From the NCBI RefSeq assembly GCF_902859805.1, contig NZ_CADIKC010000003.1, positions 620,001 through 684,000 on the forward strand: 64,000 nucleotides of DNA, read 5' to 3'. This DNA is from Paraburkholderia sediminicola (GTDB lineage: Bacteria; Pseudomonadota; Gammaproteobacteria; Burkholderiales; Burkholderiaceae). Below the pieces are notes generated by a model, which saw only the letters and a list, made by a program, of their open reading frames with translations, ran no database searches and was not told the origin of the DNA. Every line of letters starts with the position of its first letter. Position 1 is the stretch's first letter. A program made the position numbers and the translations under genes. Shown here in pieces: positions 38,975 through 49,108 of this stretch.

Positions 38975-40240
38975 TCACGCTTTCGCGCGCTTGCCTTCGA
39001 CATCCGGCAGAAACACCGTCAACAGGCCGATCAGCGGCAGGAACGAGCAGACCTTATACACATAGGTGATGCTGGTGGCGTCGGCCAACTGCCCGAGCAC
39101 GGCAGCGCCGATCCCGCCCATGCCGAACGCGAAACCGAAGAAGAGGCCCGCGATCATCCCCACCTTGCCGGGGATCAGTTCCTGCGCATAGACGAGGATC
39201 GCCGAGAACGCCGAAGCCAGCACGATACCGATGATCACCGTCAGCACGCCGGTCCAGAACAGGTTGGCGTACGGCAGCAGCAGCGTGAACGGCGCGACGC
39301 CGAGGATCGACACCCAGATCACGTACTTGCGGCCGATCCGGTCGCCGATCGGACCACCGATCACCGTGCCTGCCGCAACCGCCGCGAGGAACACGAACAG
39401 ATGGACCTGAGCGGCCTGCACCGGCAGGTGGAACTTGTCGATCAGATAGAACGTGAAGTAGCTGTTGATGCTGGCGAGGTAGAAGTACTTCGAGAACACC
39501 AGCAGCATCAGTACGCCCATTGCGAACATGACCTGGTTGCGCGACAGGGTTGCGTGACCGGTCTGGCTGCGCGCCTTTTTTACGGCCGGATGCTGCTTGT
39601 ACCAGCGGCCGATCTGCGTGAGCACGACGATCGCGACCAGCGCCGCCACCGAGAACCACGCGATGCTGCGCTGGCCGTGCGGAATCACGATCAACGCGGC
39701 GAGCAACGGCCCGAGCGACGAACCCGCGTTGCCGCCCACCTGAAACAGCGACTGCGCCAGACCATGACGGCCGCCCGAGGCCATGCGCGCCACCCGCGAC
39801 GATTCCGGATGGAACACCGACGAGCCGCAGCCGACCAGCGCCGCCGCGACCAGCAGCACGCCGAAACTTGGCGCGACCGACATCAGCAGCAGGCCGGCGA
39901 GCGTGAAGCCCATGCCGACCGGCAGCGAATACGGCTTCGGATGCTTGTCGGTATAGCTGCCGACCAGCGGTTGCAGCAGCGACGCGGTGATCTGGTAAGT
40001 CAGCGTAATCAGACCGATCTGCCCGAACGACAGCGAAAAGTTGTCTTTCAGCATCGGGTAGATCGCCAGGATCAACGACTGGATCATGTCGTTGAGCAGG
40101 TGCGAAAAGCTGATCGCACCCAGCACGGAGTAGACCGTGCGCTGGACCTTGGCGGCCGGTTGCGCGCCGGCGGGGTTGGCTGAACCCGCGGGGGAGGCTG
40201 ATGCGCCGGCGAGGGCGCTTTTATCGAGGCTCGTTTCCAT
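38975..40240 (-). CDS. fsr: MFS transporter of the fosmidomycin-resistance (Fsr) type
   Basis: 421 residues with about twelve membrane segments after a ~30-residue polar N-terminus. AISFSHLLNDMIQSLILAIYPMLKDNFSLSFGQIGLITLTYQ, and the GSYTDKHPKPYSLPVGM and GGRHGLAQSLFQVGGNAG loops, match the Fsr subfamily of drug:proton antiporters. A second-half GGPIGDRIGRK loop marks the MFS repeat. Fsr exports fosmidomycin in E. coli; the natural substrate here is unknown. No adjacent regulator. Confidence 0.88.
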   Translation of the reverse strand: METSLDKSALAGASASPAGSANPAGAQPAAKVQRTVYSVLGAISFSHLLNDMIQSLILAIYPMLKDNFSLSFGQIGLITLTYQITASLLQPLVGSYTDKHPKPYSLPVGMGFTLAGLLLMSVAPSFGVLLVAAALVGCGSSVFHPESSRVARMASGGRHGLAQSLFQVGGNAGSSLGPLLAALIVIPHGQRSIAWFSVAALVAIVVLTQIGRWYKQHPAVKKARSQTGHATLSRNQVMFAMGVLMLLVFSKYFYLASINSYFTFYLIDKFHLPVQAAQVHLFVFLAAVAAGTVIGGPIGDRIGRKYVIWVSILGVAPFTLLLPYANLFWTGVLTVIIGIVLASAFSAILVYAQELIPGKVGMIAGLFFGFAFGMGGIGAAVLGQLADATSITYVYKVCSFLPLIGLLTVFLPDVEGKRAKA

Positions 40241-40700
40241 ACGCTAGATGAGAGAGGAGAAAGGGTCTGCGGTCATGATTTCAGGCGTTCGCATGTCTGT
40301 GCGCGACCTGCCGGGTTGCCGCGGCATTTCGACGCGGCGCCGGGTCATGTCAACTATTTGTCGAAGTTTAATGTGGCTCACGCGAATTGTAAGGACAAGT
40401 TTTGTCGAGAATCGGACAGGTATTGCGTGATATTGCGCTCCCCATGCGTCATGGATGTGCCGAAACCCCCGAGGCAATGCACTGCGGCGGTGCGTGTGTC
40501 AAGCATTCTGCGCATGGCGACGTGTGGCTGGCACGTCGTCTGATAAATGCGATTCGGGGATTTTTGGCCATGTATAAAACGATCGCGGGCGCGAAGCTTA
40601 CAAAGCGACGCGTCGAGGACCGGGCGCGACAGTCGGCATGAGACGAGCGGCGTTAAAGATCGCAGACGTTTATGCCGTAGACCCGGAGAGATAAGTATTA
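40241..40700. other. Non-coding gap between the fsr-like gene and the chemoreceptor gene
   Basis: 460 bases holding the two divergent promoters. TAAA (40654-40657) and GCCGTAGA (40674-40681), 16 bases apart, resemble the flagellar sigma-28 pattern (TAAA-N15-GCCGATAA). It would place the transcript start almost on the putative ribosome-binding site GGAGAG (40685-40690). No RNA gene was recognised. Small open frames here lack coding bias. Confidence 0.4.
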
Positions 40701-42428
40701 ATGCCGGAACCGACCTTTCCGGCAGTTCGAAACGTGGGGACGAGGAATATGAAAGCAGTTTCGCTGGGTGGCCAGACGGGCGCGGGGTTCGTACCGGAAG
40801 GAGAAGCGGCGGGCAAACCGTCGCCATCGCGTGGCCAGGGCAGCCGTTCGCGGGCCGTGCGGCTCAAGGGCTTGTCGGTGAAGGCGACATTGCGGCTGGC
40901 GTTTGCCGTACTGTTGATCGGCACGCTTGCGATCGGCGTGTTTTCGCTGACCCAGATCAGCCGCCTGAATGCTTCCGCACAATCGATCTACGACCAGGGC
41001 CACGTGGCGAGCCGCGCGGCCGAAGAGGCGCGTGGCCACATGCTGCGCGCAAGCCGCGCGCAAAAGATGCTGCTGACCGCGACCACCGCCAAGGAGCGCG
41101 ACGAGCTCGGCGCCGACATTGACAAAGGCCTGAGCGGCCTCGCCAGAGAGCTCGGCACACTGCAACAGTACGTCGACACATCCGACGCAAAGGCTGTCGA
41201 CCAGCAAAAGAAATTCGCCGCAGCCGTCGCGGTATGGAGCGGCCACTTGCGTGACTTCGTGACGCTCGTAAAAGCGCAGCCGCTCGATCTTTCGCAGATG
41301 AACTGGCAGGTCGGCACCCAGGACGTCTCGTTGCTGGTCGAGACCGGCAAGCTCGAAAAACTCGTCGACGAGCTCGTTGCCCAGCGCGGCACGGCTGCGA
41401 AGGCGACTATCGAGGCATCGGGTTTTATCTTCCATTCGTCGTTCGTGATGCTCGCGGCAATGACGATCGCGCTGATCGCGTTGGCGTTCGGCATTAGCGA
41501 GTGGGTCGTGCGACGCCTCGCTGGCCAACTCGGCGGCGAGCCGGCGTACGCAAAGGAAATCGCGAGCCGGATTGCCGCTGGCGACCTATCGAACCAGATC
41601 GCGCTGGGCCGCAAGGACAAGTCGAGCATGCTGTACGCGCTGCACGACATGCAAAGCGGCCTCGCGACCACGGTGTCCGACATCGCATCCAGCGCGGACG
41701 CAATCGCAACCGCATCGGGCGAAATCTCGATGGGCAACCTCGACTTGTCGCAACGCACCGAGCAACAGGCAATGGCGCTCGAGCGAACCGCGAGCAGCAT
41801 GGAGCAACTGACCTCGACGGTTCGTCAGAACGCCGACAACGCGAAGCAGGCAAGCACGTTGGCCAACAACGCCTCGGAGATAGCCGAGAAGGGTGGTGAC
41901 GTAGTGAGCCGCGTGGTGGCGACGATGAACGAGATCAACGACAGCGCGCGGAGCATTGGCGACATCATTGGCGTGATTGAGGGGATTGCGTTCCAGACCA
42001 ACATTCTCGCGTTGAACGCGGCGGTGGAAGCCGCCCGAGCCGGCGAAGAAGGCCGAGGATTTTCGGTAGTCGCCGCAGAAGTGCGCAACCTTGCCCAACG
42101 CAGCGCGGCTGCCGCGAAGGAGATCAAGGGTTTGATCAGCACATCGGTGGAGCGGGTGAGCAACGGCTCGACGTTGGCACAGGATGCCGGACAAACGATG
42201 GACGAAGTGGTGAAGGCAGTGAAGCGCGTAACCGACATCATGGGCGAGATTTCGGCGGCGTCATCAGAGCAGAGCGCGGGAATCGAGGAGATCAATCTCG
42301 CCGTCACGCAAATGGATTCCGGCACACAGCAGAACGCCGCACTGGTGGAGCAGGCAACAGCAGCCGCCAGATCACTGGATGACCAGGCGCGCGGCCTGAA
42401 GCAGATGGTCGGAAAGTTCAGGCTATAA
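40701..42428 (+). CDS. Methyl-accepting chemotaxis protein
   Basis: 575 residues. After a polar ~60-residue N-terminus comes TM1 ([19 protein letters not shown]), a ~180-residue periplasmic helical sensor of four-helix-bundle type, TM2 ([18 protein letters not shown]), a HAMP domain ([20 protein letters not shown]) and the methyl-accepting signalling domain. Its hairpin tip is intact ([20 protein letters not shown]). No C-terminal CheR-binding pentapeptide; it ends KFRL. Two starts are possible: ATG 40701 (GGAGAG 10 bases upstream) or ATG 40749 (GAGGAA only 1 base upstream). Ligand unknown. Confidence 0.93.
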   Translation: MPEPTFPAVRNVGTRNMKAVSLGGQTGAGFVPEGEAAGKPSPSRGQGSRSRAVRLKGLSVKATLRLAFAVLLIGTLAIGVFSLTQISRLNASAQSIYDQGHVASRAAEEARGHMLRASRAQKMLLTATTAKERDELGADIDKGLSGLARELGTLQQYVDTSDAKAVDQQKKFAAAVAVWSGHLRDFVTLVKAQPLDLSQMNWQVGTQDVSLLVETGKLEKLVDELVAQRGTAAKATIEASGFIFHSSFVMLAAMTIALIALAFGISEWVVRRLAGQLGGEPAYAKEIASRIAAGDLSNQIALGRKDKSSMLYALHDMQSGLATTVSDIASSADAIATASGEISMGNLDLSQRTEQQAMALERTASSMEQLTSTVRQNADNAKQASTLANNASEIAEKGGDVVSRVVATMNEINDSARSIGDIIGVIEGIAFQTNILALNAAVEAARAGEEGRGFSVVAAEVRNLAQRSAAAAKEIKGLISTSVERVSNGSTLAQDAGQTMDEVVKAVKRVTDIMGEISAASSEQSAGIEEINLAVTQMDSGTQQNAALVEQATAAARSLDDQARGLKQMVGKFRL

Positions 42429-42470
42429 AACGCTAAAGCACCGCGACCAAAGAAACGAGACCGAACCACC

Positions 42471-42856
42471 GCCTCGGCGCGCACAACGCCGCCGAGGCGA
42501 AGCCGACGGCTCCCGCTGCGCAAAACCGAAGCCCATGGTTTCCCATGCAGCCCCATCCGCGACGCACGCAGTGCGGAGTGGGAGCGGATGAGCCCTTTGT
42601 CACTAACGCGGAATGTGCGAGAACACAGATTCCAGTCGCACCACTACCCGTAAAAAACCACGGCGCCCACTTAGCATTAGCGGTTTAAGCCGCTTTCTTT
42701 GCTTATCTTTCTTTGCGGCGGCAAAGAAAGTAAGTGCCGCCCCGCACAGGGGCAACACTAATAGACCACTAACAATGCAAGGAAAGGCACGAAAGCTAGA
42801 GCAAGGAAAGGCACCAACCCCAGAACAAGAAAAAAGCACCGCGAAGGCAAAAACCT
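42471..42856 (+). repeat. Half-copy C of the composite repeat (type 2 arm only)
   Basis: It matches the right arm of island A and, inverted, the left arm of B. From inside out: GCCGAGGCGAAGCCGACGGC, GCGACGCACGCAGTGCGG, GATTCCAGTCGCACCACTACCC, the CCGC dyad, a CTTT-rich stem, the GCCCC/GGGGC hairpin and the CAAGGAAAGGC tail. The type 1 half and hexamer centre are missing. The tail runs to 42856, directly against the stop codon of the leftward HlyD gene. A hairpin GCCTCGGCG/CGCCGAGGC marks its inner end. Confidence 0.88.
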
Positions 42857-43717
42857 TCAGCTTGGCTGAACAACAACAGTACAAGTAATCCCAGCAGCCA
42901 ACACAACCCCATCAGGCACAGAATCAATCTTCACCCGCACGGGTACGCGCTGCGCCAACCTCACCCAATTAAAGGTCGGATTAACATCAGCAAGCAGCTC
43001 ACGGCTTTCGGGATTATCCCGATCGTAAATCCCGCGAGAAATACTCTCCACATGCCCCTGCAGCGTGCCTCCACTCATCAACCGAACTTCAACCTTATCG
43101 CCGATACGCACATGCGGCAACTTGGTTTCTTCAAAGTACCCATAAACCCAAAAAGAATGACTATCAACAATCGCGAGCTTAGCTGACCCAGCAGTAGCAT
43201 AATCCCCGCGAAATACATTCAGGTTAGTGACATACCCATCAACCGGCGCAACAACCCGAGTGCGCTCCAGATTCAACTTGGCAGCATCAAGCGCGGCCAA
43301 AGCCTGCTGATAAGAAGCCTCAGCAGCCGAAGCAGTATGAGTCGCATTCTCACGGCTCTCTTTCGAGACAACCAAAGCATCCATATCCGCCCGCCGCTGC
43401 GCATCATCCCGCTTCATCTGCAGCTCCGCCTTGCGCGCAGCAACAGCAGCCTCAGCCTGCTCGACAGCAATCTGATAATGCGAAGGATCGACCTGCATCA
43501 ACAGATCCCCCTTCTTGACCAGCTGATTATCCTTAACAGGCAAATCCACAACAGCGCCAGAAACATCAGGCGCCACATTCACAATTTCAGCGCGCACGCG
43601 CCCATCACGTGTCCACGGCTCATCCATGTAATGAACCCACAACACGCGCCCAATCAAAATCGCGACGATAAAAATAACGGCTGTCGCGACGAAGCCCACA
43701 ACATTTCGGATGGTCAT
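42857..43717 (-). CDS. HlyD-family periplasmic adaptor of the aromatic-acid efflux system (AaeA-like)
   Basis: 286 residues: an N-terminal membrane anchor (VVGFVATAVIFIVAILIGRVL), then VRAEIVNVAPDVSGAVVDLPVKDNQLVKKGDLL (lipoyl/barrel-sandwich half), a coiled-coil hairpin, and RVVAPVDGYVTNLNVFRGDY (second half). It bridges the inner-membrane FUSC transporter and the outer-membrane factor. Last gene of a four-gene leftward operon, 13 bases after the DUF1656 gene. Codons over its last third become strongly T-ending next to repeat C. Confidence 0.92.
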   Translation of the reverse strand: MTIRNVVGFVATAVIFIVAILIGRVLWVHYMDEPWTRDGRVRAEIVNVAPDVSGAVVDLPVKDNQLVKKGDLLMQVDPSHYQIAVEQAEAAVAARKAELQMKRDDAQRRADMDALVVSKESRENATHTASAAEASYQQALAALDAAKLNLERTRVVAPVDGYVTNLNVFRGDYATAGSAKLAIVDSHSFWVYGYFEETKLPHVRIGDKVEVRLMSGGTLQGHVESISRGIYDRDNPESRELLADVNPTFNWVRLAQRVPVRVKIDSVPDGVVLAAGITCTVVVQPS

Positions 43718-43730
43718 GTTTCGACTCTGA

Positions 43731-43931
43731 TCAACGATAAACGGCGAGACCCAGCACGCCGCACACACATACGAGCAAGCTGGCCCGGAACAAGGACGGA
43801 TGCCACACCACGCGATACAGGCCCGTATAGGCGATTACGCGGTCCAGCATCCAGGTAAGCACGGCGCCCGCGACAAACAGCAGCACAATGGCCGGCACGT
43901 AGGCGTCGAAAACGGCGATATCACGTGGCAT
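43731..43931 (-). CDS. DUF1656 small membrane protein (AaeX-like)
   Basis: 66 residues: MPRDIAVFDAYVPAIVLLFV then two hydrophobic helices ending GLYRVVWHPSLFRASLLVCVCGVLGL. This small inner-membrane family is almost always encoded between a FUSC transporter and a HlyD adaptor, as here. The start at 43931 follows AAGGAG (43938-43943) and overlaps the end of the FUSC gene by 11 bases. Its role in efflux is not established. Confidence 0.9.
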   Translation of the reverse strand: MPRDIAVFDAYVPAIVLLFVAGAVLTWMLDRVIAYTGLYRVVWHPSLFRASLLVCVCGVLGLAVYR

Positions 43932-46131
43932 GACGAACTCCTTCTGACGCGTCGGCACGTCCGCTCATCAGCGGTTCAAGCGGCGATTGCGGATCGAGCA
44001 GCGCGGTACGAATGAAATGCAGTTGACTCAGAATGCGTTGCAGCCGATGCCGATCCTCACGCGGCGGCGTGAAGGTGGCGAGCATCAGTTGAACGGCGGC
44101 AATCGCATCGGTGGTGGCGGCGAGCGCGCGGTCGAAGCGGTCCTCACGCGGCCGCTCGAACAGCGCGGTCACCGCATCACGCATCGCACGCAATGCGACG
44201 CGCCACGGCATCGACTTCGCGTAGCGTGCGTCGCGCGGCAGCGCCGCCACTTCGTCGCGCAAGTCGATCATCGCGTTGCCTACTTCGAGCACCGAGAAGA
44301 GCCAGCGCAAGGTGTCGCGTTTCACCTCGGGTTCGTTCTGCGCGAGCGAGTTGATCTGGGACATCAGATCGCGTGCGCCGCTTTCGAAGCGAGAACGCAC
44401 CCGGCGCATGCCAACGCGGCTCGCCAGCGCCACCTGGCGGCGCAAATCCACCAGCAGGCGGTTGCGCAACCAGGGTGTCGAGGGCGGCAGCAGCACGGCA
44501 AAGGCAACCGCGCACACCAGCATCGACAGCACCAGCGCAATCGCATCGTTAATGGTGCCGCTCGGGTCGTAATGAATCAGGTTGTCTGGGCCGGCGAGGA
44601 AGCAGAAGAAGATGCAGTAGCCGACGCCGTAGCCGGCCAGTGCGGGCCGTGTCGTCATGAATACGCCGAGCAGCAGGAACGGCGTGAGCGCGGCGCACAG
44701 CAGCGGAAAACCGTCGATATGCGGATACACGCCGTACACCGCGATCATCCCCATCACTGAAGCGACCAGCGTGCCGGCGGCCATCTGGAACGCGGTGCGC
44801 TTCGGATTCGGCGATGCTGACGCCAGCGCGCAGACCGCGGCGGCGTTCAGCGTCAAGGTCGAGCCGCTTGGCCACGCGGTCGCGATCCAGAACACGCCGA
44901 GCACGATCATGACGATGGCCGCGCGCAAGCCGGCGACGCCCGCTGCAATGCCATTCGTCTTCGGTTCGTAACGCTCGATCCAGCGCTCGCGCTCGTGCGT
45001 GTCGACGGCAAGCGATGCGTAGGTGGCCGCGTATGCGTGCAGGTCGTCGATGAAGCGATACAGCAGTTCGGCGCCGGTGTCGAAGTCGAGCAGCGGTGCG
45101 TCCGGCTGTGTTTCCAGTGCGGCGCGCGTCTCGCGCACCCGCCTCGGCAGTTCCGCTTTGTACGCGTCGAGTTGCGCGGCCGCGTGGGCGGCATCCGTGG
45201 CGCTCAATACCGGTTCGCCGGATTTCGCGAGCAACGGGGCGATTTCCTTGAAGTACGGCTCGAGGGCTTCGACCGCGACCATCGCGCCGCTCGTCTGCGA
45301 ATCGCGCAGCCGGTTCATCAACTGGTGCAGCGCGTGAAAGCGCGTTGAGGCGGTCATGAACTCGCTGTTCAGACGCGCGAGACGGCCGCCGCGCATCCGC
45401 GAATCGGGACCTTCAAACACGGCGACACTGCGCGCGGCTTCGAAACCGACGATATCGGCGACAAAGCTCGCATTGGTCGCTTCGATCTGCGCGCGATCGT
45501 TGCGACCGGCTAACGAGGCCGACACATACTCGACGAATGCCGAGAAACGCGCGCGCACGGTGCTGCGCATCTGCAAGCCGGCGAACTGCGGAAACACGAG
45601 GCCACTGACGGCGCCCGCGCAGATGATGCCGACCACCACTTCGGCCACCCGCGTGAGCGCGCTGAGAAATGCGCCATCCGGATGCTGTGAAGCGGGAATG
45701 CCGATCAGTGCGGCGGTGTAGCCAGCCAGCACGAAACCGTACGACTTGAAGTTGCGGTTACGCGCGGCGCCCGCAGTGCAGATGCCGACCCAGATCGCGG
45801 TCGTGACGATAAACAGTTCCGGCTGCTGCGCGAACAGACCGATCAACGCGAGCATCACGACGAGGCCGACCAGCGTGCCGCAGATCCGGTAGAAACTCTT
45901 CGCGAACACCATCCCGCTTTGCGGCTGCATCACGATGAATACGGTGGTCATCGCGGTGCGCGGCTGCGGCAGGTCGAGTTTCATCGCGATGCCGAGCGCG
46001 AGGAAGCAGGCGGCCAGCGCTTTGAACAGGTAGACCCACGTGAGACCGTCGGTGCGCGCCCAGTCGGCGGCGGCTGAGTAGAGCGCGGCGAACGATGACG
46101 AGCGCGAGGCGGGAGAAGGGGAGGCTGACAT
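43921..46131 (-). CDS. FUSC-family aromatic-acid exporter (AaeB-like)
   Basis: 736 residues with two blocks of about five membrane helices separated by a cytoplasmic helical region. The N-terminal LALGIAMKLDLPQPRTAMTTVFIVMQPQSGMVFAKSFYR is a conserved FUSC segment; TAWPSGSTLTLNAAAVCAL, after the second helical block begins, is its repeat. Such proteins export hydroxylated aromatic acids and related toxic acids using the proton gradient. It lies 11 bases after the outer-membrane factor gene and overlaps the DUF1656 gene. Confidence 0.93.
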   Translation of the reverse strand: MSASPSPASRSSSFAALYSAAADWARTDGLTWVYLFKALAACFLALGIAMKLDLPQPRTAMTTVFIVMQPQSGMVFAKSFYRICGTLVGLVVMLALIGLFAQQPELFIVTTAIWVGICTAGAARNRNFKSYGFVLAGYTAALIGIPASQHPDGAFLSALTRVAEVVVGIICAGAVSGLVFPQFAGLQMRSTVRARFSAFVEYVSASLAGRNDRAQIEATNASFVADIVGFEAARSVAVFEGPDSRMRGGRLARLNSEFMTASTRFHALHQLMNRLRDSQTSGAMVAVEALEPYFKEIAPLLAKSGEPVLSATDAAHAAAQLDAYKAELPRRVRETRAALETQPDAPLLDFDTGAELLYRFIDDLHAYAATYASLAVDTHERERWIERYEPKTNGIAAGVAGLRAAIVMIVLGVFWIATAWPSGSTLTLNAAAVCALASASPNPKRTAFQMAAGTLVASVMGMIAVYGVYPHIDGFPLLCAALTPFLLLGVFMTTRPALAGYGVGYCIFFCFLAGPDNLIHYDPSGTINDAIALVLSMLVCAVAFAVLLPPSTPWLRNRLLVDLRRQVALASRVGMRRVRSRFESGARDLMSQINSLAQNEPEVKRDTLRWLFSVLEVGNAMIDLRDEVAALPRDARYAKSMPWRVALRAMRDAVTALFERPREDRFDRALAATTDAIAAVQLMLATFTPPREDRHRLQRILSQLHFIRTALLDPQSPLEPLMSGRADASEGVRHAT

Positions 46132-46142
46132 GGTCGGCTACT

Positions 46143-47786
46143 TCACTCAGCCGCGCTGGCGCTGGCGCTGGCGTTAACGCTGGCGGAAGCGTGGTTCGTG
46201 CTTGCCGCGGCGTTATCCGCGTGACTGGCGGTGCCTTTTTGCGCCGGCGCGTCCGCGGGTTTGGCCGCGGTGTTCGAACCAGCTGCCGCGGCGTTGCCCT
46301 TCCCATGCGCCGGCAGCGTCTCGTTCGCCTGCGGACCGTTGGCCGACTCGTCGAGTCCACCACCCAAAGCGGTGACCAGCGACGCATGCGCGGCGAGCCG
46401 CTCCGCCTGAATCTTCGCGACGCCTTCCTGCGCGCGCAGCAACTGGCTTTGCGCGATCAGCACGTTCAGATAGTCGGTCAAGCCGCGCCGATAGCCTTCG
46501 CGCGCGAGGTCGTAGTTCTTGCGCGCCGCTGCGACCGAACGGTCGGCGTCTTGCGCCTGGGTCGCGAGCGAACGGATGCGGATCACCTGATCGGAGATGT
46601 CCTTCAGCGCGCCGACGATCGACTGGTTATAGCGATCGACCGCCTCGTCGTACCCGGCCGACGCCGCGCCGAGTTGCGAGCGCAGACGCCCGCCGTCGAG
46701 GATCGGCAGCGACAGCGCCGGACCCGCGCTCCAGCTATGCGACGGGTCCTTCAGGAACTGGAACAGCGGGCCCATTGCCGCATAGCCGCCGATCGACGCC
46801 AGCAGGTTGATGTCCGGATAGAAGCTGGCCTTGGCGACGTCGATGCCGCGCGCTTGCGCCGCAACCGTCCAGCGCGCCGCAACCACGTCCGGCCGATGGC
46901 CGATCAGATCCGCGGGCAGCGCGCTCGGCAGAGCGGCGGGTGAATTGTCGAGCGAGAGCGTCGGACGCTGGATCGCATCACCCGCGCCCGGACCCTTGCC
47001 GGCCAGTGCGGCCAATTGATTGCGGCCGAGGGCGATCTTTTCCTCGATCTCATCGATCTGGCGTTCGTATTCCGGCATCGGCGTTTCGGCCTGGCTCACT
47101 TCGAGCTGGGTGCCGATACCGCCTTTCAGACGCCGGTTCGCCAGGTCGACGATCTGCTGCTGTTGCTGCAGCGTGGATTTGGCGATGTCGAGCAACGCGT
47201 AGTTCATCGAAAGTTCGATATACGTGCGCACCACGTTGCCTTCCAGTTCGAGCTGGGCGGCGCGGAAGTCCGCCGCGCTGGCGTGGGCGGCGTCGAGCGC
47301 GCGCTCGGCGGCGTTCTTGTCCTTGCCCCAGAGATCGAGGTTGTACGAGAGACCCAGCGTGCCGGTGTTGTTCCACGACTGCTGGCCTGCGAGCGGGCCC
47401 GGGCCGTAGTAGAGGTTGTCGGCCCATTTCTGACGCTGGATCGACAGGCTGCCGTTCACTTGCGGCGACAACGCCGAACGGGCGACACCCGCCATCGACA
47501 CGGCTTCGCGCACACGCGCCTGGGCGGCGGCGAGACTCGGGTTGCCCGTCTGCGCGGCTTCGATCCACTCATTGAGCTGCGGGTCGTTATAGGCGCGCCA
47601 CCAGTCGGCGGCAGGCCATTGGGCGTCCGCGTTGGCGGCGCGGATGGCGTTGCCCACGTCGAGCGAGGAGGGCTCCGTTCCGTGGTCCTGCGGCGCGATG
47701 CCTCCGGTACTGGCACAGCCGGCGATTGTTAATAGGATCGTAAGAACCGCGGCTGCGGCGACCCCTTTCTGTACCGGAGACTGCAC
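46143..47786 (-). CDS. Outer-membrane efflux lipoprotein (NodT family)
   Basis: 547 residues. GTG at 47786 is preferred because GGAGGAAATC precedes it; a TTG at 47798 lies before that site. The signal peptide ends LTIAGC, so Cys24 is lipidated. Repeated OEP domains (WWRAYNDPQLNEWIEAA, SYNLDLWGKDKNAAERALD, GHRPDVVAARWTVAAQARGI, LPILDGGRLRSQL) match TolC-like NodT channels. The last ~65 residues are an Ala/Ser/Asn-rich tail absent from most relatives. First gene of the efflux operon; divergent from a LysR gene. Confidence 0.93.
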   Translation of the reverse strand: MQSPVQKGVAAAAVLTILLTIAGCASTGGIAPQDHGTEPSSLDVGNAIRAANADAQWPAADWWRAYNDPQLNEWIEAAQTGNPSLAAAQARVREAVSMAGVARSALSPQVNGSLSIQRQKWADNLYYGPGPLAGQQSWNNTGTLGLSYNLDLWGKDKNAAERALDAAHASAADFRAAQLELEGNVVRTYIELSMNYALLDIAKSTLQQQQQIVDLANRRLKGGIGTQLEVSQAETPMPEYERQIDEIEEKIALGRNQLAALAGKGPGAGDAIQRPTLSLDNSPAALPSALPADLIGHRPDVVAARWTVAAQARGIDVAKASFYPDINLLASIGGYAAMGPLFQFLKDPSHSWSAGPALSLPILDGGRLRSQLGAASAGYDEAVDRYNQSIVGALKDISDQVIRIRSLATQAQDADRSVAAARKNYDLAREGYRRGLTDYLNVLIAQSQLLRAQEGVAKIQAERLAAHASLVTALGGGLDESANGPQANETLPAHGKGNAAAAGSNTAAKPADAPAQKGTASHADNAAASTNHASASVNASASASAAE

Positions 47787-47823
47787 GATTTCCTCCAAAA
47801 TTGGCTATAGAAGCATGTGCGTC

Positions 47824-47829
47824 ATTATA
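47824..47829 (-). promoter_or_regulatory. Candidate -10 box of the efflux operon
   Basis: On the minus strand TATAAT lies 37 bases before the GTG start of the outer-membrane factor gene, in an unusually AT-rich 60-base stretch between the two divergent genes. The -35 region is poor, consistent with need for an activator such as the divergent LysR protein. Confidence 0.45.
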
Positions 47830-47941
47830 TTTTTCGATTGATTGGGGAATAACCGGTAAAGATGCAAGGGATTTTTACGCGATATGAGATAATCGCCTTT
47901 GCGAATCGTGTAACAATCGCGGCGGATCAACAGGAAAAAGT

Positions 47942-48880
47942 ATGGATACGCTTCAAAACATGCGCGTATTTGTCCGCGTCGTCGAAGCGGGCAGTTTCAC
48001 GGGTGCCGCGCAACACCTGAACACGACCACGGCGTACGCGTCGCGCGCAGTTTCAGACCTGGAAGCGCACCTGCGCACGCGTCTGTTGAACCGCACTACG
48101 CGCCGTATCGCGCTGACCGAGGCGGGCGAGCGCTATCTGCAGCGTTGCGAACAGATCCTCGCGTATGTGGATCAGGCGGAAGCAGAGGCCGGCGACGCGC
48201 ACGCGCGCCCGTCCGGCAAGCTCAAAGTCCACGCAATGACGAGCTTCGGCCAGCACTACGTGGTGCCGGCGGTGGGCCGCTATCAGCAACGCTACCCGGA
48301 CGTGAGCATCGAGTTGACGCTCGCGCAGCGCATGCCCGATCTGCTCGACGAAGGTTTCGACGTGTCGCTGACACTGGCAACCGGCCTGTCGGATTCGGGG
48401 CTGGTGTCGCAGCGACTGGGCAGCGCGTTCAGCATCGCGTGCGCGTCGCCGGCTTATCTGGAGCGGCACGGCGTGCCCCAAACGCCCGCCGATCTCGCGC
48501 GCCACACCTGTCTGCAAATGGTGACGCCGGTGTTTCCGACCGACAAATGGATCTTCGACGGCCCTAACGGCGAAGAAACCATCAACCTCGGCCCGACCAC
48601 TTTTCAGGTGAATGTCGCCGAAGCGATGGCGGTCGCGGTGAGCAGCGGCATGGGGGTCGGACTGATTCCGATCTACTCGGCGATTAGCGGTCTGCGCAGC
48701 GGCGATCTCGTCTGGCTGTTGCCCGAATACACGTCGCAGGAAATGAATCTGTATGCGCTGTATCCGTCCCGGCAGTATCTGGACGCGAAAATTCGGACCT
48801 GGGTTGAATTTTTGCGCGACGAACTGCCCGTCACGCTGGCCGTCGACCAGGAAGAGTTGCGCCAGTTCGCACGCAGCTGA
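47942..48880 (+). CDS. LysR-family regulator of the efflux operon (AaeR-like)
   Basis: 312 residues. The helix-turn-helix region is MDTLQNMRVFVRVVEAGSFTGAAQHLNTTTAYASRAVSDLEAHLRTRLLNRTTRRIALTEAG in outline (residues 1-62), typical of the CrgA/AaeR-like branch. The C-terminal effector domain includes GYPDVSIEL-like and AVSSGMGVGLIPIY segments. It is divergent from the efflux genes with 155 bases between start codons, so it probably activates them in response to an aromatic acid. No autoregulatory site could be defined with certainty. Confidence 0.92.
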   Translation: MDTLQNMRVFVRVVEAGSFTGAAQHLNTTTAYASRAVSDLEAHLRTRLLNRTTRRIALTEAGERYLQRCEQILAYVDQAEAEAGDAHARPSGKLKVHAMTSFGQHYVVPAVGRYQQRYPDVSIELTLAQRMPDLLDEGFDVSLTLATGLSDSGLVSQRLGSAFSIACASPAYLERHGVPQTPADLARHTCLQMVTPVFPTDKWIFDGPNGEETINLGPTTFQVNVAEAMAVAVSSGMGVGLIPIYSAISGLRSGDLVWLLPEYTSQEMNLYALYPSRQYLDAKIRTWVEFLRDELPVTLAVDQEELRQFARS

Positions 48881-49108
48881 AGCGGGGCCACGCGGGCGGT
48901 TGACCATTGTTGACGGTTCCAGGCGGCGGTGGCGTGACAGACTGTTACATAAGTGCCGCGTCGCAACATTTCCTTACTTCTGCGCCCGGGTCGATTTGCT
49001 AACGTGTGGTTCATGCGCTGCCGCATTCAGCCGGACGCGTTCAATTAGCCGCTGTTCGGCAAATCGCAAGAACCGCAACAATCGCAACAATCGAAGGAAG
49101 AGGGATTC

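Noticed and set aside
40378..40827. A 149-codon minus-strand frame across the chemoreceptor promoter region
   Set aside because: Part of it overlaps the chemoreceptor coding region. It has no ribosome-binding site and irregular codon use.
42613..42888. Similar short open frames in the three islands (starting [12 protein letters not shown] or MRGGTYFSL)
   Set aside because: They resemble one another only because the underlying DNA is repeated. They fall in both strands of the arms and lack ribosome-binding sites.
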